Shown in pieces: positions 34,445 through 43,059 of a stretch of 47,451 nucleotides of DNA (positions within the stretch are counted from its first letter, which is position 1; each line of letters opens with the position of its first letter). Both the position numbers and the translations under genes were made by a program. The notes beneath the pieces were generated by a model. It searched no databases. It saw nothing but the letters and a program-made list of their open reading frames with translations, and was not told where the DNA came from. The DNA is from an uncultured Lewinella sp. (GTDB taxonomy: Bacteria > Bacteroidota > Bacteroidia > Chitinophagales > Saprospiraceae): assembly GCA_913057725.1 (NCBI GenBank), contig CAJXOS010000038.1, positions 1-47,451 on the forward strand, in the 5' to 3' direction.

Positions 34445-35263
34445 ATGAATACAGAACAAAGACAGCGACTGGAACACGCAATAAAGAATGGCTTTCCCTT
34501 GTACTCTGCACAGTGTATGCAGTTGGGCTTGGGGATTTATCGGAGTCGATTTCGCGATTTTGCCATCTTCGCATTAATGGTACCATTCATCGGTAGCTTT
34601 CTTACCATCTTTGGTCTGGGATGGGTTGGTACTATAATACTAACGGTAATTGTTTCTCCTGTGCTGAATGCTGGTTTTTATCTAGCTGCGCATAGTACGG
34701 TAGAGCGGCAACCCTGGACCTTTAGCCGATTCTTTGAAGCGACTCCGCAGGCCATGCCATTGATCGTCAATAATGCTTTGGGCTTGATCATAAGTGCTAT
34801 CGTTATTACTCCAATGTATTTTTTGTTAGAGCGTATCGGATTTCTGGAATGGTGGACTGAAGTAGCTGCCAACCCGGCTAGTCCGCCGGAGCCACCGGGC
34901 ATGACCAGTGGACAATCCACGGCATTCTTTCTAAACCTGATCCCACTTATTTACCTCCAAGTAGGCTTTAGCTGGGCGTTTCCATTAATCCTGTTCATGG
35001 GGGCGAACCCATTCAATGCACTAGAAAACAGTCGCCGCCTCATTAATCGAGCTTGGGGTGCGCAGTTCTGGCTGCTATTTTCGTTTTTCTCAATGTTTAT
35101 GTTGGCCAGCTTGATCCTTTCGCCAATAGCAGCGGTAAGTGGTGGACTAGGCAATATTCTATCCTTTGGGCTGTTTTTGATCTTCCCTTGGGCGTATTGT
35201 AGTCTCTACGTAGGGTTCCATGGTGCTCTGTTTACTAAACAAGAGGACAAGTCAGAGGACTAA
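34445..35263 (+). CDS. Hypothetical integral membrane protein
   Basis: A 272-residue protein with about six transmembrane helices and a Pro/Gly-rich loop at ~145-158 (SPPEPPG). ATG 34445 is preferred to TTG 34439. The N-terminal amphipathic part (RQRLEHAIKNGFPLYSAQCM) and the repeated helix-pair layout (FALMVPFIGSFLTIFGLGW; LILSPIAAVSGGLGNILSFG) resemble the DUF975/YesL-like membrane proteins that are often over-annotated in Bacteroidota. Function is unknown. It is probably co-transcribed with the preceding lipoprotein, and its last 4 bp overlap the convergent permease gene. Confidence 0.78.
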   Translation: MNTEQRQRLEHAIKNGFPLYSAQCMQLGLGIYRSRFRDFAIFALMVPFIGSFLTIFGLGWVGTIILTVIVSPVLNAGFYLAAHSTVERQPWTFSRFFEATPQAMPLIVNNALGLIISAIVITPMYFLLERIGFLEWWTEVAANPASPPEPPGMTSGQSTAFFLNLIPLIYLQVGFSWAFPLILFMGANPFNALENSRRLINRAWGAQFWLLFSFFSMFMLASLILSPIAAVSGGLGNILSFGLFLIFPWAYCSLYVGFHGALFTKQEDKSED

Positions 35264-37920
35264 TTAACCCGTAGTACGTCCATCGGTGGCCGATTTGCCG
35301 CTCTTCTGGTTTGAATGCCTATTACTGTGACTACAAGGAGCAGAACAACTAGCCCTGCTCCAGCGACTACCCAGGCCTGGGGCTGGATATGATAGGCAAA
35401 ATCAGATAACCAACGTGTGGCCAAGAAAATAGATATTGGCAGCGCCAAGACTACAGCAATAAGTAGCAAGACACCAAACTCTCGTTGAAAGCGCAGTAGA
35501 ATACTACCTACCGAAGCTCCTAACACTTTGCGGATACCAATTTCTTTCTGCCGACGATAAGCTAAGTAGGCGACGACTCCTGCCAGTCCCATCAAGGCAA
35601 GAACTATAGCAACGATACCCAGGATGGCCACCAGCTTGCCAGAACGTGCCTCTGATTCGTATAACTGTCTTAGACGATCTTCCAGAAAGTTTGGTGTGAA
35701 AGGACGTTCTGTTTCAACCTGCGAGTAGGCTGTCTTTACCTTTTCCAGAGTTGTTTGCCAATCGTCAGTATTCGATCGGACCATCATTTCATAAACCCAT
35801 CCGGGCTCGCGGTAAACGCTAATAAGTAAGGATTGATTAGGGTACTTGAGGCTGAAGTATTTGTAGTCTTTAATGATGCCGTCAATCGTATGATGAACAC
35901 CGTAACCAAATTCTTCATTTTCCCATTCCGGTTCGGTTACGAGCACCTCCCCCACTAATTCTTCAGGGCTTACGCCTTTGATTTTCGCAAGTTTGTTTGC
36001 AGCTGTTTCATTGATTACAAAGATCTGCTCTTTGCCAGCCTCCAGTTGATCGCAAGCGGGGCAATCTAATTCCAGTGTTTGCACCGCATCGAGGCCTATA
36101 TACTGCTGTGTACCGTCCGATAGCGTAACCTCGGTGTCTTTCATTTTATACGTAAGCTGATTGTACATGTCAGCTCCGGGCACGCCACCTGCGCCCACGG
36201 CTTGAATTTCAGGTAGGGCTTCAAGTTGCGCTTTGAGTGCTCGGAACTTTTCAGCGCCGTCAATTTCGAAGTACAGCATATTCTCCTTGGTGAAACCAAG
36301 GTCGCGTTGCTGGATAAAATTCATCTGCTGGTAGATGAAATAGGTCATGCTTAACAAGCCAACAACCAGAAAAAACTGTAGGGTGATTAGGCTGTTTCGG
36401 AAGTTGAGATAACGTGAGGCGAAGCGAATTCCCAGGCCTTGACCAAAGAGGTGCATCGTCTTCCGGGTACTGTACACAAAGGCCGGGTACGCCCCACTAA
36501 TGAGCCCGGTGACAATCAGTAGTAATAGAAGGCCTCCTATGGTTGGCAAAGAAAAGATTAAGTCTTGTGGAATCTCAGAAGCCATTAGTTCATTGAAATG
36601 AGGCAATGAAAGACTGACGATAAGTAGGATGAAAGGGAAACAGAGTAACGCTAAGCCTACCGCTTCGAGCAATAATTGCCCTGCTACATCCTGTGGGCGC
36701 GCTCCCATAACTTTTCGCATACCGATCTCGCGTTGACGATCTGCGTACATCGCTACGGAAAGGTTGGCATAGTTGGTCCAGATAATGAGGAGAATAATAA
36801 TGGCAACAATACCGAAAGTAGAGAGGTAGCCTGTATTCGCAATCGGCTTAATCTCGTATAACATGTCTGGCGTGAAATGTATGTCTGCCAGTGCGACGGC
36901 ATCAATACCCTTGGATAACACATCTTCCGTATAGCCTGGGTAGAAAAGGTCAACATCAGCATTGAGCTGCTGAAGGAGCCCATTGATATCATTGTTTTCA
37001 TTCAGCTGGAGGTAGGTGTAGGCAGCCCAGCTTGGAATATCTTTTTGAAGGAGAATTAATTCAAAGTCGAAATGAGTGTTGGGGCGAGCATCAGCTACTA
37101 CCGCTTGAATAGTGAAGGGTTCCTCACTGATTTGAACGGTCTTACCCAAAATACGCCGTTTAGACCAAGAAGGACCAAACCAGCGTTGGGCGAGAGATTC
37201 AGAGAGAATAATATTGGAGAATGAACCTAAGGCTGAGGAAGGATCGCCCAGGAGAAATTGCTGCGGGAAGAGCTCGTGGAATTCCGGACCGGTATTGGTG
37301 AATAGGATATTCTCAAGCTCATGTTGTTGGTCATCTACGTAGGCGAAAATTTTTCCGCCTCCACCAATGGCAGATCTACTTGGAACGAAGTGGCAAGCTT
37401 TTTCTACTGCAGGGTAGTTGTCCAAGTGCTCCAAGACGGCCATTTGATTGTCTCCTTCTGAATCATAATAGCTGGGGAATCGCATACAGGTATAGACCTG
37501 GTCTCGGTACTGATTGACGAGTCGATACGTACGCTCATAGCCGGGTGTGCTTTGATCGTATGATAGCTCATAGTTTAAGAAGAAACTTATGAGTACAATC
37601 GAGCTGATGCCTACGATTAAGCCGATTGCATTAATAAAGGTGAAGCGCTTATGATGCAGGATATTGCGAAGAGCGATTTTGAAGCGATTGTCAAACATGG
37701 GCAAGAACTGTTTCACCCGAGAATATTTCTCAAAGGCGTAGGGTTTGAAAAAAGAAATAACATCAGCGATGTATAGCCGTCGGGCTTGTTGTTGACCCAA
37801 GCGTTCACAACGGTGGTAATAGGCTTCTTCAAGATCACCCTGGATTTCTTCCAGCAGCGCTTCGTCGCAGAACCAGCCTAAAAACCGACTCGCCCATGTA
37901 GGAGGTTTTGGATAACTCAT
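35260..37920 (-). CDS. FtsX-like ABC transporter permease with prefix domain
   Basis: An 886-residue MacB/FtsX-type permease. A cytoplasmic 'permease prefix' region (~1-75; FCDEALLEEIQGDLEEAYYH) precedes two copies of the FtsX unit. Each has one membrane helix, a large periplasmic domain and three helices; the signature RQREIGMRKVMGA occurs in the first unit and RRQKEIGIRKVLGAS in the second. Start ATG 37920 overlaps the PadR stop as ATGA, so the two genes are translationally coupled. No ATPase subunit is encoded nearby. Such PadR-permease pairs usually export or respond to antimicrobial or envelope-active compounds (family knowledge, not shown here). The 3' end overlaps the convergent gene by 4 bp. 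Confidence 0.93.
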   Translation of the reverse strand: MSYPKPPTWASRFLGWFCDEALLEEIQGDLEEAYYHRCERLGQQQARRLYIADVISFFKPYAFEKYSRVKQFLPMFDNRFKIALRNILHHKRFTFINAIGLIVGISSIVLISFFLNYELSYDQSTPGYERTYRLVNQYRDQVYTCMRFPSYYDSEGDNQMAVLEHLDNYPAVEKACHFVPSRSAIGGGGKIFAYVDDQQHELENILFTNTGPEFHELFPQQFLLGDPSSALGSFSNIILSESLAQRWFGPSWSKRRILGKTVQISEEPFTIQAVVADARPNTHFDFELILLQKDIPSWAAYTYLQLNENNDINGLLQQLNADVDLFYPGYTEDVLSKGIDAVALADIHFTPDMLYEIKPIANTGYLSTFGIVAIIILLIIWTNYANLSVAMYADRQREIGMRKVMGARPQDVAGQLLLEAVGLALLCFPFILLIVSLSLPHFNELMASEIPQDLIFSLPTIGGLLLLLIVTGLISGAYPAFVYSTRKTMHLFGQGLGIRFASRYLNFRNSLITLQFFLVVGLLSMTYFIYQQMNFIQQRDLGFTKENMLYFEIDGAEKFRALKAQLEALPEIQAVGAGGVPGADMYNQLTYKMKDTEVTLSDGTQQYIGLDAVQTLELDCPACDQLEAGKEQIFVINETAANKLAKIKGVSPEELVGEVLVTEPEWENEEFGYGVHHTIDGIIKDYKYFSLKYPNQSLLISVYREPGWVYEMMVRSNTDDWQTTLEKVKTAYSQVETERPFTPNFLEDRLRQLYESEARSGKLVAILGIVAIVLALMGLAGVVAYLAYRRQKEIGIRKVLGASVGSILLRFQREFGVLLLIAVVLALPISIFLATRWLSDFAYHIQPQAWVVAGAGLVVLLLVVTVIGIQTRRAANRPPMDVLRVN

Positions 37921-38231
37921 GAAAGGCGTGGAATTCGTGACCAAAGCTTTTGGCGTGAGGCTTTGATTTCTGCGAGCGCAGTTTCCCCCGTACCTGTAAC
38001 CGTGAAAATGCGTTTTCGCCTTCCACCGCGTTCACTAGTGGCTCCACCAAGTTCACTGCGGATTAACCCTTTCTTTTCCAAGCGAGCTAATACCGTATGT
38101 ACTGCGCTGATGGAGATGGTCTTTCCCATGTGTTCGCGGTAGGCTTCACTCACTGAAAAACCATAGGCGTCTTCATCCATCGCCAAAACCAGTAAAAGAA
38201 TCGTTTCCTCTAAGTTGCCAAGACTATGCAT
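37917..38231 (-). CDS. PadR-family transcriptional regulator
   Basis: A 104-residue winged-helix repressor. The N-terminus (GNLEETILLLVLAMDEDAYG) and the recognition stretch (HTVLARLEKKGLIRSELGG) are typical PadR, followed by the wing (RKRIFTVTGTGETAL). The short C-terminal helix used for dimerisation is brief, as in the PadR-s1 type. Its stop overlaps the start of the permease by ATGA. It probably represses this two-gene operon; TTGTAGA occurs twice upstream (38243-38249 and 38286-38292), but an operator cannot be assigned firmly. Confidence 0.92.
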   Translation of the reverse strand: MHSLGNLEETILLLVLAMDEDAYGFSVSEAYREHMGKTISISAVHTVLARLEKKGLIRSELGGATSERGGRRKRIFTVTGTGETALAEIKASRQKLWSRIPRLS

Positions 38232-38475
38232 TTCTTCAGTATTTGTAGAATAACTAAATGTGAAATTAGATCATTTGTTCAACTATTGTAGATTTACTTC
38301 TTGTTTTTGGACCGATTGATTGAGGCGTTTTTTTTGTTAAGTGACTGTTTTGCAGCGAATTAGGGGTGAGTGTGGGGGTACTGATTCATGAATGTGCTTA
38401 TACTTTAGATTCTCCGTTTTCATTCCGCGAAAAAATATTTTCAAGCTTGAAGCAACAAAGCTGTTTTTAAAAACG

Positions 38476-38487
38476 TTGATATATCAA
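38476..38487. promoter_or_regulatory. MarR operator, copy 1
   Basis: Perfect 12-bp palindrome TTGATATATCAA ending 12 bp before the MarR start. An identical copy stands after the gene, so this is a strong candidate for autoregulation. Confidence 0.7.
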
Positions 38488-38499
38488 TAATTGTAAAAA

Positions 38500-38940
38500 A
38501 TGAAAGATCTCGTTCTCGAAGATGTCTATGTCTACTTGCTCGAACGCACGATTCGGGAGATTAAGCGCGACTTCAATCGTCGGTTGAAGGCTAGTTATCC
38601 AGACCTAACCATTACCTCTGATCAGTGGGTAATTATCAAGCGGATAAGTGAACGAGAGGCGCTGAATCAACGAGAGGTAGCTGCAGTCACAGGAAAGGAC
38701 CCAGCTTCCATTACTCGTACCTTGGATTTGCTGGTCAAGAAAGGGTGGGTAGAAAGACAGGCTGTTGAGAATGATCGACGGGCTTATCAGGTAGTACTTA
38801 CGGAAGCAGGTGCTGAGTTAGTCCAGCAGTTGACGCCCTTGGCGAAAGAAACAAGAGAGGCAGGCCTGCTGGGTGTGTCAGATCAGGAGTTTTCAAACTT
38901 TAAGGTGACCCTGAATAAAATATTTGATAATGTGAAATGA
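38500..38940 (+). CDS. MarR-family transcriptional regulator
   Basis: A 146-residue winged-helix regulator. Dimer helices lie at both ends (LLERTIREIKRDFNRRLK; FSNFKVTLNKIFDNVK). The DNA-binding core has ALNQREVAAVTGKDPASITR for the recognition helix, then LDLLVKKGWVERQ and the wing DRRAYQVVLTEAG. It is framed by two identical palindromes, TTGATATATCAA, one overlapping its promoter region and one in the promoter region of the next gene. It therefore probably represses itself and the secreted protein downstream. The inducing ligand is unknown. Confidence 0.93.
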   Translation: MKDLVLEDVYVYLLERTIREIKRDFNRRLKASYPDLTITSDQWVIIKRISEREALNQREVAAVTGKDPASITRTLDLLVKKGWVERQAVENDRRAYQVVLTEAGAELVQQLTPLAKETREAGLLGVSDQEFSNFKVTLNKIFDNVK

Positions 38941-38959
38941 CGTTTTTTTATTCTAATAA

Positions 38960-38971
38960 TTGATATATCAA
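38960..38971. promoter_or_regulatory. MarR operator, copy 2
   Basis: Second TTGATATATCAA, here extended to the near-symmetric ATA-n-TTGATATATCAA-n-TAT. It lies 73 bp upstream of the NTF2-like gene start, placing that gene in the predicted MarR regulon. Confidence 0.7.
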
Positions 38972-39043
38972 CTATTGATGAAGCACTGAAATCCTATCAG
39001 TCTGAGAATTGAACATTAATTGTTAACCACAAATACCTTTACG

Positions 39044-39475
39044 ATGAAATCATTACTGTTGTTTTTCTTAACGATGTGCCTGGGTATCGCTCTGCCAGCC
39101 CAGGAAAGTGCAGACCTTATTGCTGTTGAAGAAGCCGTTGCACAATTCTCTAATGCAGGAGATGAGCGAGATACTACTCAGCTAGAATCGCTTTTGCACC
39201 CGGCGTTTCGAACTGTCGTCAATCGGCAATTTGGAAGTGAAGAGGTTAGTCTAATGGACAAAACGCTTTACTTACAATTGGTCAAGGACGAAAAAATTGG
39301 CGGCGATCAACGCAAAGTTCACTTCCTCGGGGTGGAAGTAGTTGGAAACAACGCTACCGTCAAGGCCCTGCTAATTGGTAGTAAACTGCACTTCACTTCC
39401 TTCTTTTCCTTGGTGAAGACAGCCGAGGGGGAATGGCAAATAATTGGCGATTTCCCGCATATTGAACAAGCTTGA
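39044..39475 (+). CDS. Secreted NTF2-like (lumazine-binding-type) protein
   Basis: A 143-residue exported protein; ATG 39044 gives a clean signal peptide (MKSLLLFFLTMCLGIALPAQ), unlike the TTG at 39020. The mature part has the layout of the SnoaL/NTF2-like 'putative lumazine-binding' family: helix VEEAVAQFSNAGDERDTTQL, LHPAFRTVVN, then strands with VEVVGNNATVKALLIG, LHFTSFFSLVK and WQIIGDFPHIE. No catalytic residues can be assigned. With a MarR operator 73 bp upstream it is the likely target of the adjacent regulator. A terminator follows at once. Confidence 0.82.
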   Translation: MKSLLLFFLTMCLGIALPAQESADLIAVEEAVAQFSNAGDERDTTQLESLLHPAFRTVVNRQFGSEEVSLMDKTLYLQLVKDEKIGGDQRKVHFLGVEVVGNNATVKALLIGSKLHFTSFFSLVKTAEGEWQIIGDFPHIEQA

Positions 39476-39943
39476 TGCTGCAGAACGGTAGTCAAATTGA
39501 AATGTATTGGCTACCGTTCTATATTTTTTGAGTCGAATTTTGAATTTTTAATATACTTTTTAAAGTATTGTAAAAGAGGTGTTTAGCTTTGTTTTTTGAC
39601 AACTATTGCTAGTGTGTTTTTACGAAAAAATCAATTAAGGGTATAATTTTTCATCAGGCCTCCCGTTTTAAATTCCGAACACACGAGAGAAAAACATCAT
39701 CTTATCCTTTCTTTATGAAGTGAGTCTTCTACCACTTTTAGCCGCAAGGCACACAACCCCACATTTTCTGCTTTTCGATACTATGTAGCTTCCTATGGAG
39801 GTATGTAGTCAGTCTTTACTCCAGTTATCAAGATTTAATTCAAAACCCTTATGGCGGATTCGTATGGATCGCCAGGGTGTAATCATTGTTGGGCCAACCT
39901 CAGCTGGGGTTTAGCCTGCTTACATTCAAACCTCTTACTTTTT
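39476..39943. other. 468-bp AT-rich intergenic region with terminator
   Basis: A terminator for the NTF2-like gene stands at 39482-39527: AGAACGGTAG pairs with CTACCGTTCT (39511-39520), followed by ATATTTTTT. Further on is an interrupted palindrome AACC-T-CAGCTG-G-GGTT (39896-39911), 32 bp before the next gene. The open frame from 39851 is not used because its first 31 codons lack any plausible domain and ATG 39944 starts with a membrane anchor. Confidence 0.55.
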
Positions 39944-40858
39944 ATGAAAACGCAAAATGGATTAATTGCCGCTATTGTCATCCTAGCCATTGCTCTTATC
40001 GGATCATTGGTTTGGGGATCGAAGAATTCCGGCAAAGTAGACCGACTACAGTCTGCAAAAATGGCTGTTGAAGCATCCTTAGACGATATGACGGAGCTGC
40101 GCGATGAGTTGGCCGGCGAAGTAGAAACTATGATGACTCAATACGATGAGTTAGCATCAGAAAATGGCCGCCTAAACGGTGAGCTAGCAGAGTCACGTGA
40201 AGCATTGAGCAAGGCTCAATCGGCAGTAAGCCGTGCAAAGCGTAACGCAGCAAATGAGTTGAACGCATTGCGTGAGCAGATCGAAGAACTGCAACAGGCT
40301 AAGTCATCGCTACAGTCCGGTATGGATATGATGATCGCCCAAAATGATTCTCTCCGGATGGAGATTGGCGTATTGGAAGGTGATCTTGCGATGTCTACCG
40401 AGTCGAACAACGCACTGATGGCAGATAATGACGCAAAGAGCGTTCAGATCGGCAATCTTACTTATCAGAGTTTTAAGGCAACCTCCTTCCAGGTGTCTCC
40501 AGAGGTAAAAGGTGGAAACGCAACCTCTAAGGCAGGCCGTACCCGCCGTATTTCTGCAAGCTTTGATTTGTCAGAAGTGCCAGCGGATTTCCAAGGTGTT
40601 CGCCCAATTTACCTGGTAATCACTGATGAGGCAGGTGTGCCAATCCCACGTACGGATTACATCCAAACGACCATCCGCCCATACAATGGCGAGCCACATG
40701 ACATCATGGCTGTAGAAGCTCGCGAAGAAGATTTGACCGAGTCTCAGCGTTTGACCTTTTCTCACGAATTAGAGAATAAGTTGGATGCTGGTGTTTATAC
40801 CCTGAGTGCCTACACAGATATTGGATTTCTAGGCGCTTCAACCTTCCGTCTGCGCTAG
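39944..40858 (+). CDS. Membrane-anchored coiled-coil protein
   Basis: A 304-residue protein with an N-terminal anchor (TQNGLIAAIVILAIALIGSLVWG), a long coiled coil at ~30-180 rich in Ala/Glu/Leu/Lys (for example ELNALREQIEELQQAKSSL), and a C-terminal ~110-residue beta-rich domain. That domain runs from FQVSPEVKGG through ARRISASFDLS-like and PIYLVITDEAGVPIP to YTLSAYTDIGFLGASTFRLR. The topology puts the coiled coil and domain in the periplasm. I do not recognise a family name. It may act as an envelope spacer or scaffold (inference). It is monocistronic with its own terminator downstream. Confidence 0.75.
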   Translation: MKTQNGLIAAIVILAIALIGSLVWGSKNSGKVDRLQSAKMAVEASLDDMTELRDELAGEVETMMTQYDELASENGRLNGELAESREALSKAQSAVSRAKRNAANELNALREQIEELQQAKSSLQSGMDMMIAQNDSLRMEIGVLEGDLAMSTESNNALMADNDAKSVQIGNLTYQSFKATSFQVSPEVKGGNATSKAGRTRRISASFDLSEVPADFQGVRPIYLVITDEAGVPIPRTDYIQTTIRPYNGEPHDIMAVEAREEDLTESQRLTFSHELENKLDAGVYTLSAYTDIGFLGASTFRLR

Positions 40859-40900
40859 ACGTAGGCCCCAAAAAACCAGAGCGATAACATTAGACATGGA

Positions 40901-40932
40901 CGGTCGGAGCAAATGTGCTCCGGCCGTTTTTT
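40901..40932 (+). terminator. Intrinsic terminator after coiled-coil gene
   Basis: CGGTCGGAGCA (40901-40911) pairs with TGCTCCGGCCG (40916-40926) over 11 positions (one wobble) around AATG, followed by TTTTTT. Confidence 0.9.
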
Positions 40933-41055
40933 GTTATTAATTCCCTATTGTATTCCGTGTGCTAAACAGTTAAATCTTTCTAGCTTTACGAGCGATATTT
41001 TGCCCTAACCACCAGTGTCCGCAAGTTTGCGGTTCACACAGCTCATGTTTGGCGT

Positions 41056-42465
41056 ATGGAACGCTTAAGCATTTTTGATATCTACAAAATTGGTGTTGGC
41101 CCTTCCAGCTCCCATACACTCGGACCTTGGAATGCCGCATTACAATTTGCCACTGCCCTCTGGGGGTTGGAACTACAGCCGGATCATGTAGAGGTACATC
41201 TTTATGGTTCACTATCGAAAACCGGCGTTGGCCACGCAACAGATCTTGCCGTACAGCTTGGCCTGGAAGGCTGTGATCCGGTTACTGTCGATACCGCGGA
41301 AATTCCAATTCGGATTGAGAGAATCCGGGCTCACGAGCAGATCGTTATCCATAACTACCCGATACCGTTTACGCCATCGAGGGATATTGTTTTCCACAAT
41401 CATGCTCGCCTAGAGCATCCCAATACCCTGACCTTTAAAGCGTTTTCAGATCACGAAGTACTGCTGGAGCAGACTTACTATTCGTTAGGCGGGGGATTCA
41501 TTGAGCGCGAAGGAGAGAATGTACAGGAGCTGCAGCAAATCCAACTCCCCTTTCCCATTGATAAAGGCGCTGACCTCCTACGACACATTGATCAACAAGA
41601 TGCTAGTGTCTCAGAAATTGTCTGGGCCAATGAGTTGCGCTTTCACGAATACAGCGAGGTCAAGGAACAGATCGATTCGATCTTCCGCACGATGCTAGAG
41701 TGCGTTTTTCGAGGCATCAATACTTCGGGGATTCTTCCTGGGGGGCTCAATGTAAAAAGGCGTGCTGCAAAGCTCAATAAAGAGCTGTTGGATGGGCAAA
41801 CATTTGATAGCCTTGAGGAATGGCTTGCACTAGTGAGCGGCACCTCTCGTGATTTCACCAATGTCAATAAATGGGTGAGTTGTTTTGCCCTTGCGGTAAA
41901 TGAAGAAAATGCGGCGCTGGGCCGGGTAGTTACTTCGCCTACCAACGGAGCGGCTGGTGTAATACCGGCAGTTATGTTATACATGTACTGCTTTTGTGAT
42001 CATAACAGTATCGATGACATAGAGCGCTTTCTGCTAACCTCAGGCGAAATTGGTTGCTTATTCAAGAAAGGAGCAACTATCTCTGCTGCAGTAGGGGGAT
42101 GTCAAGCTGAAATTGGAGTGTCTTCTGCTATGGCAGCTGGGGGCTTAACGGAAATTCTCGGTGGTTCACCTCGCCAAGTCTTAGCGGCTGCTGAAATAGC
42201 AATGGAGCACCACCTGGGGCTAACCTGTGATCCAATTGGAGGATTAGTACAGGTGCCGTGTATTGAGCGTAACGCGATGGGAGCAATGAAAGCGATTACC
42301 GCTGCGCATCTGGCATTAGCTACTGATCCCGATGATTGTTTGGTTAATTTTGATGTGGTGGTAAAAACCATGTGGGATACTGCCCAAGACATGAATCATA
42401 AATACAAGGAAACCTCCGAAGGCGGCCTGGCCTTCAACCTTCCAGTAGTATTACCGAGCTGTTAG
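41056..42465 (+). CDS. sdaA: L-serine ammonia-lyase (iron-sulfur L-serine dehydratase), single chain
   Basis: Converts L-serine to pyruvate and ammonia in the cytosol using a 4Fe-4S cluster. The 469-residue protein has the beta domain first (GPSSSHTLGPW; VHLYGSLSKTGVGHATD) and the alpha (catalytic) domain after ~residue 185. The three expected cluster cysteines are present with the family's spacing: C349 in GGCQAEIG, C391 in LTCDPIGG and C402 in VPCIERN. NGAAGVIPAV is the usual Gly-rich motif. A second, distinct serine-dehydratase fragment stands at the left edge of the window, so the genome may once have had two paralogues. The gene is monocistronic, preceded by the terminator at 40901. Confidence 0.97.
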   Translation: MERLSIFDIYKIGVGPSSSHTLGPWNAALQFATALWGLELQPDHVEVHLYGSLSKTGVGHATDLAVQLGLEGCDPVTVDTAEIPIRIERIRAHEQIVIHNYPIPFTPSRDIVFHNHARLEHPNTLTFKAFSDHEVLLEQTYYSLGGGFIEREGENVQELQQIQLPFPIDKGADLLRHIDQQDASVSEIVWANELRFHEYSEVKEQIDSIFRTMLECVFRGINTSGILPGGLNVKRRAAKLNKELLDGQTFDSLEEWLALVSGTSRDFTNVNKWVSCFALAVNEENAALGRVVTSPTNGAAGVIPAVMLYMYCFCDHNSIDDIERFLLTSGEIGCLFKKGATISAAVGGCQAEIGVSSAMAAGGLTEILGGSPRQVLAAAEIAMEHHLGLTCDPIGGLVQVPCIERNAMGAMKAITAAHLALATDPDDCLVNFDVVVKTMWDTAQDMNHKYKETSEGGLAFNLPVVLPSC

Positions 42466-42483
42466 AAGAAATACTGAGCGTTT

Positions 42484-43059
42484 TTATTCGTATTCAAAAT
42501 CTAGTAAACGGGCCATTCTTCTGAGATTGGACAGACGACTAATGTGAAGCATTAGTTGTTCCCAGTCGTCAGCAAAATCGAGTTGATAATCCTCGTGTAT
42601 TTTTTCAATAAGTTGCTCCAGTTTTTGCGCGCGCTTAATAATATAGGTGTCTAGGGTGCGCGATTTCTGATGACCGAAGGCCTGTAGCTTATGTTGTAGC
42701 AAGCCCAGGCTGCGGTTAAGCATGAGCAGATTAAGTGCGATTTCACCGTACTTGTCTCGGGTTGTTCTTACATGCCGGTTAATATCACCGCTAATTGTCC
42801 TTAGGTCCAGCAGCAGGTAACCAGGGCTGTAGAAGTACAGGGCTGATTGCTCTAGTTGTTGCTCTATCTTTACCATAAGGTCATGACGACGTTCCTCGGG
42901 GTTGCTGCCACCTTCCAGTAGCTGGTAGGTAAGGCGATCTACCAGGGCAGGGTCTTTGGGAATTAAACGAAACAACAACTTATCTTTCTCCTTATCGGAT
43001 AAATCTGCGATCGCTTCCTTTAGATCATCTGATAGGACAACGCGTCGTTTACGAGGCAT
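42484..43059 (-). CDS. Conserved hypothetical helical protein, overlapped with CrtA-like gene
   Basis: A 191-residue soluble, mostly helical protein. Start ATG 43059 is chosen over the longer frame to 43140, which lies inside the upstream gene. The N-terminus is basic (MPRKRRVVLSDDLKEAIADL), followed by the charged SDKEKDKLLFRLIPKDP and helices with repeated Leu/Arg (LLMLNRSLGLLQHKL; RAQKLEQLIEKIHEDY). No family is recognised. It overlaps the end of the CrtA-like gene by 11 bp, so the two are probably translationally coupled, but a role in carotenoid chemistry is not implied by its sequence. Confidence 0.72.
   Translation of the reverse strand: MPRKRRVVLSDDLKEAIADLSDKEKDKLLFRLIPKDPALVDRLTYQLLEGGSNPEERRHDLMVKIEQQLEQSALYFYSPGYLLLDLRTISGDINRHVRTTRDKYGEIALNLLMLNRSLGLLQHKLQAFGHQKSRTLDTYIIKRAQKLEQLIEKIHEDYQLDFADDWEQLMLHISRLSNLRRMARLLDFEYE

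Noticed and set aside
39851..39943. Upstream extension of the coiled-coil gene
   Set aside because: The extra residues are Cys/Trp-rich without any family likeness, and the membrane anchor begins properly at 39944.
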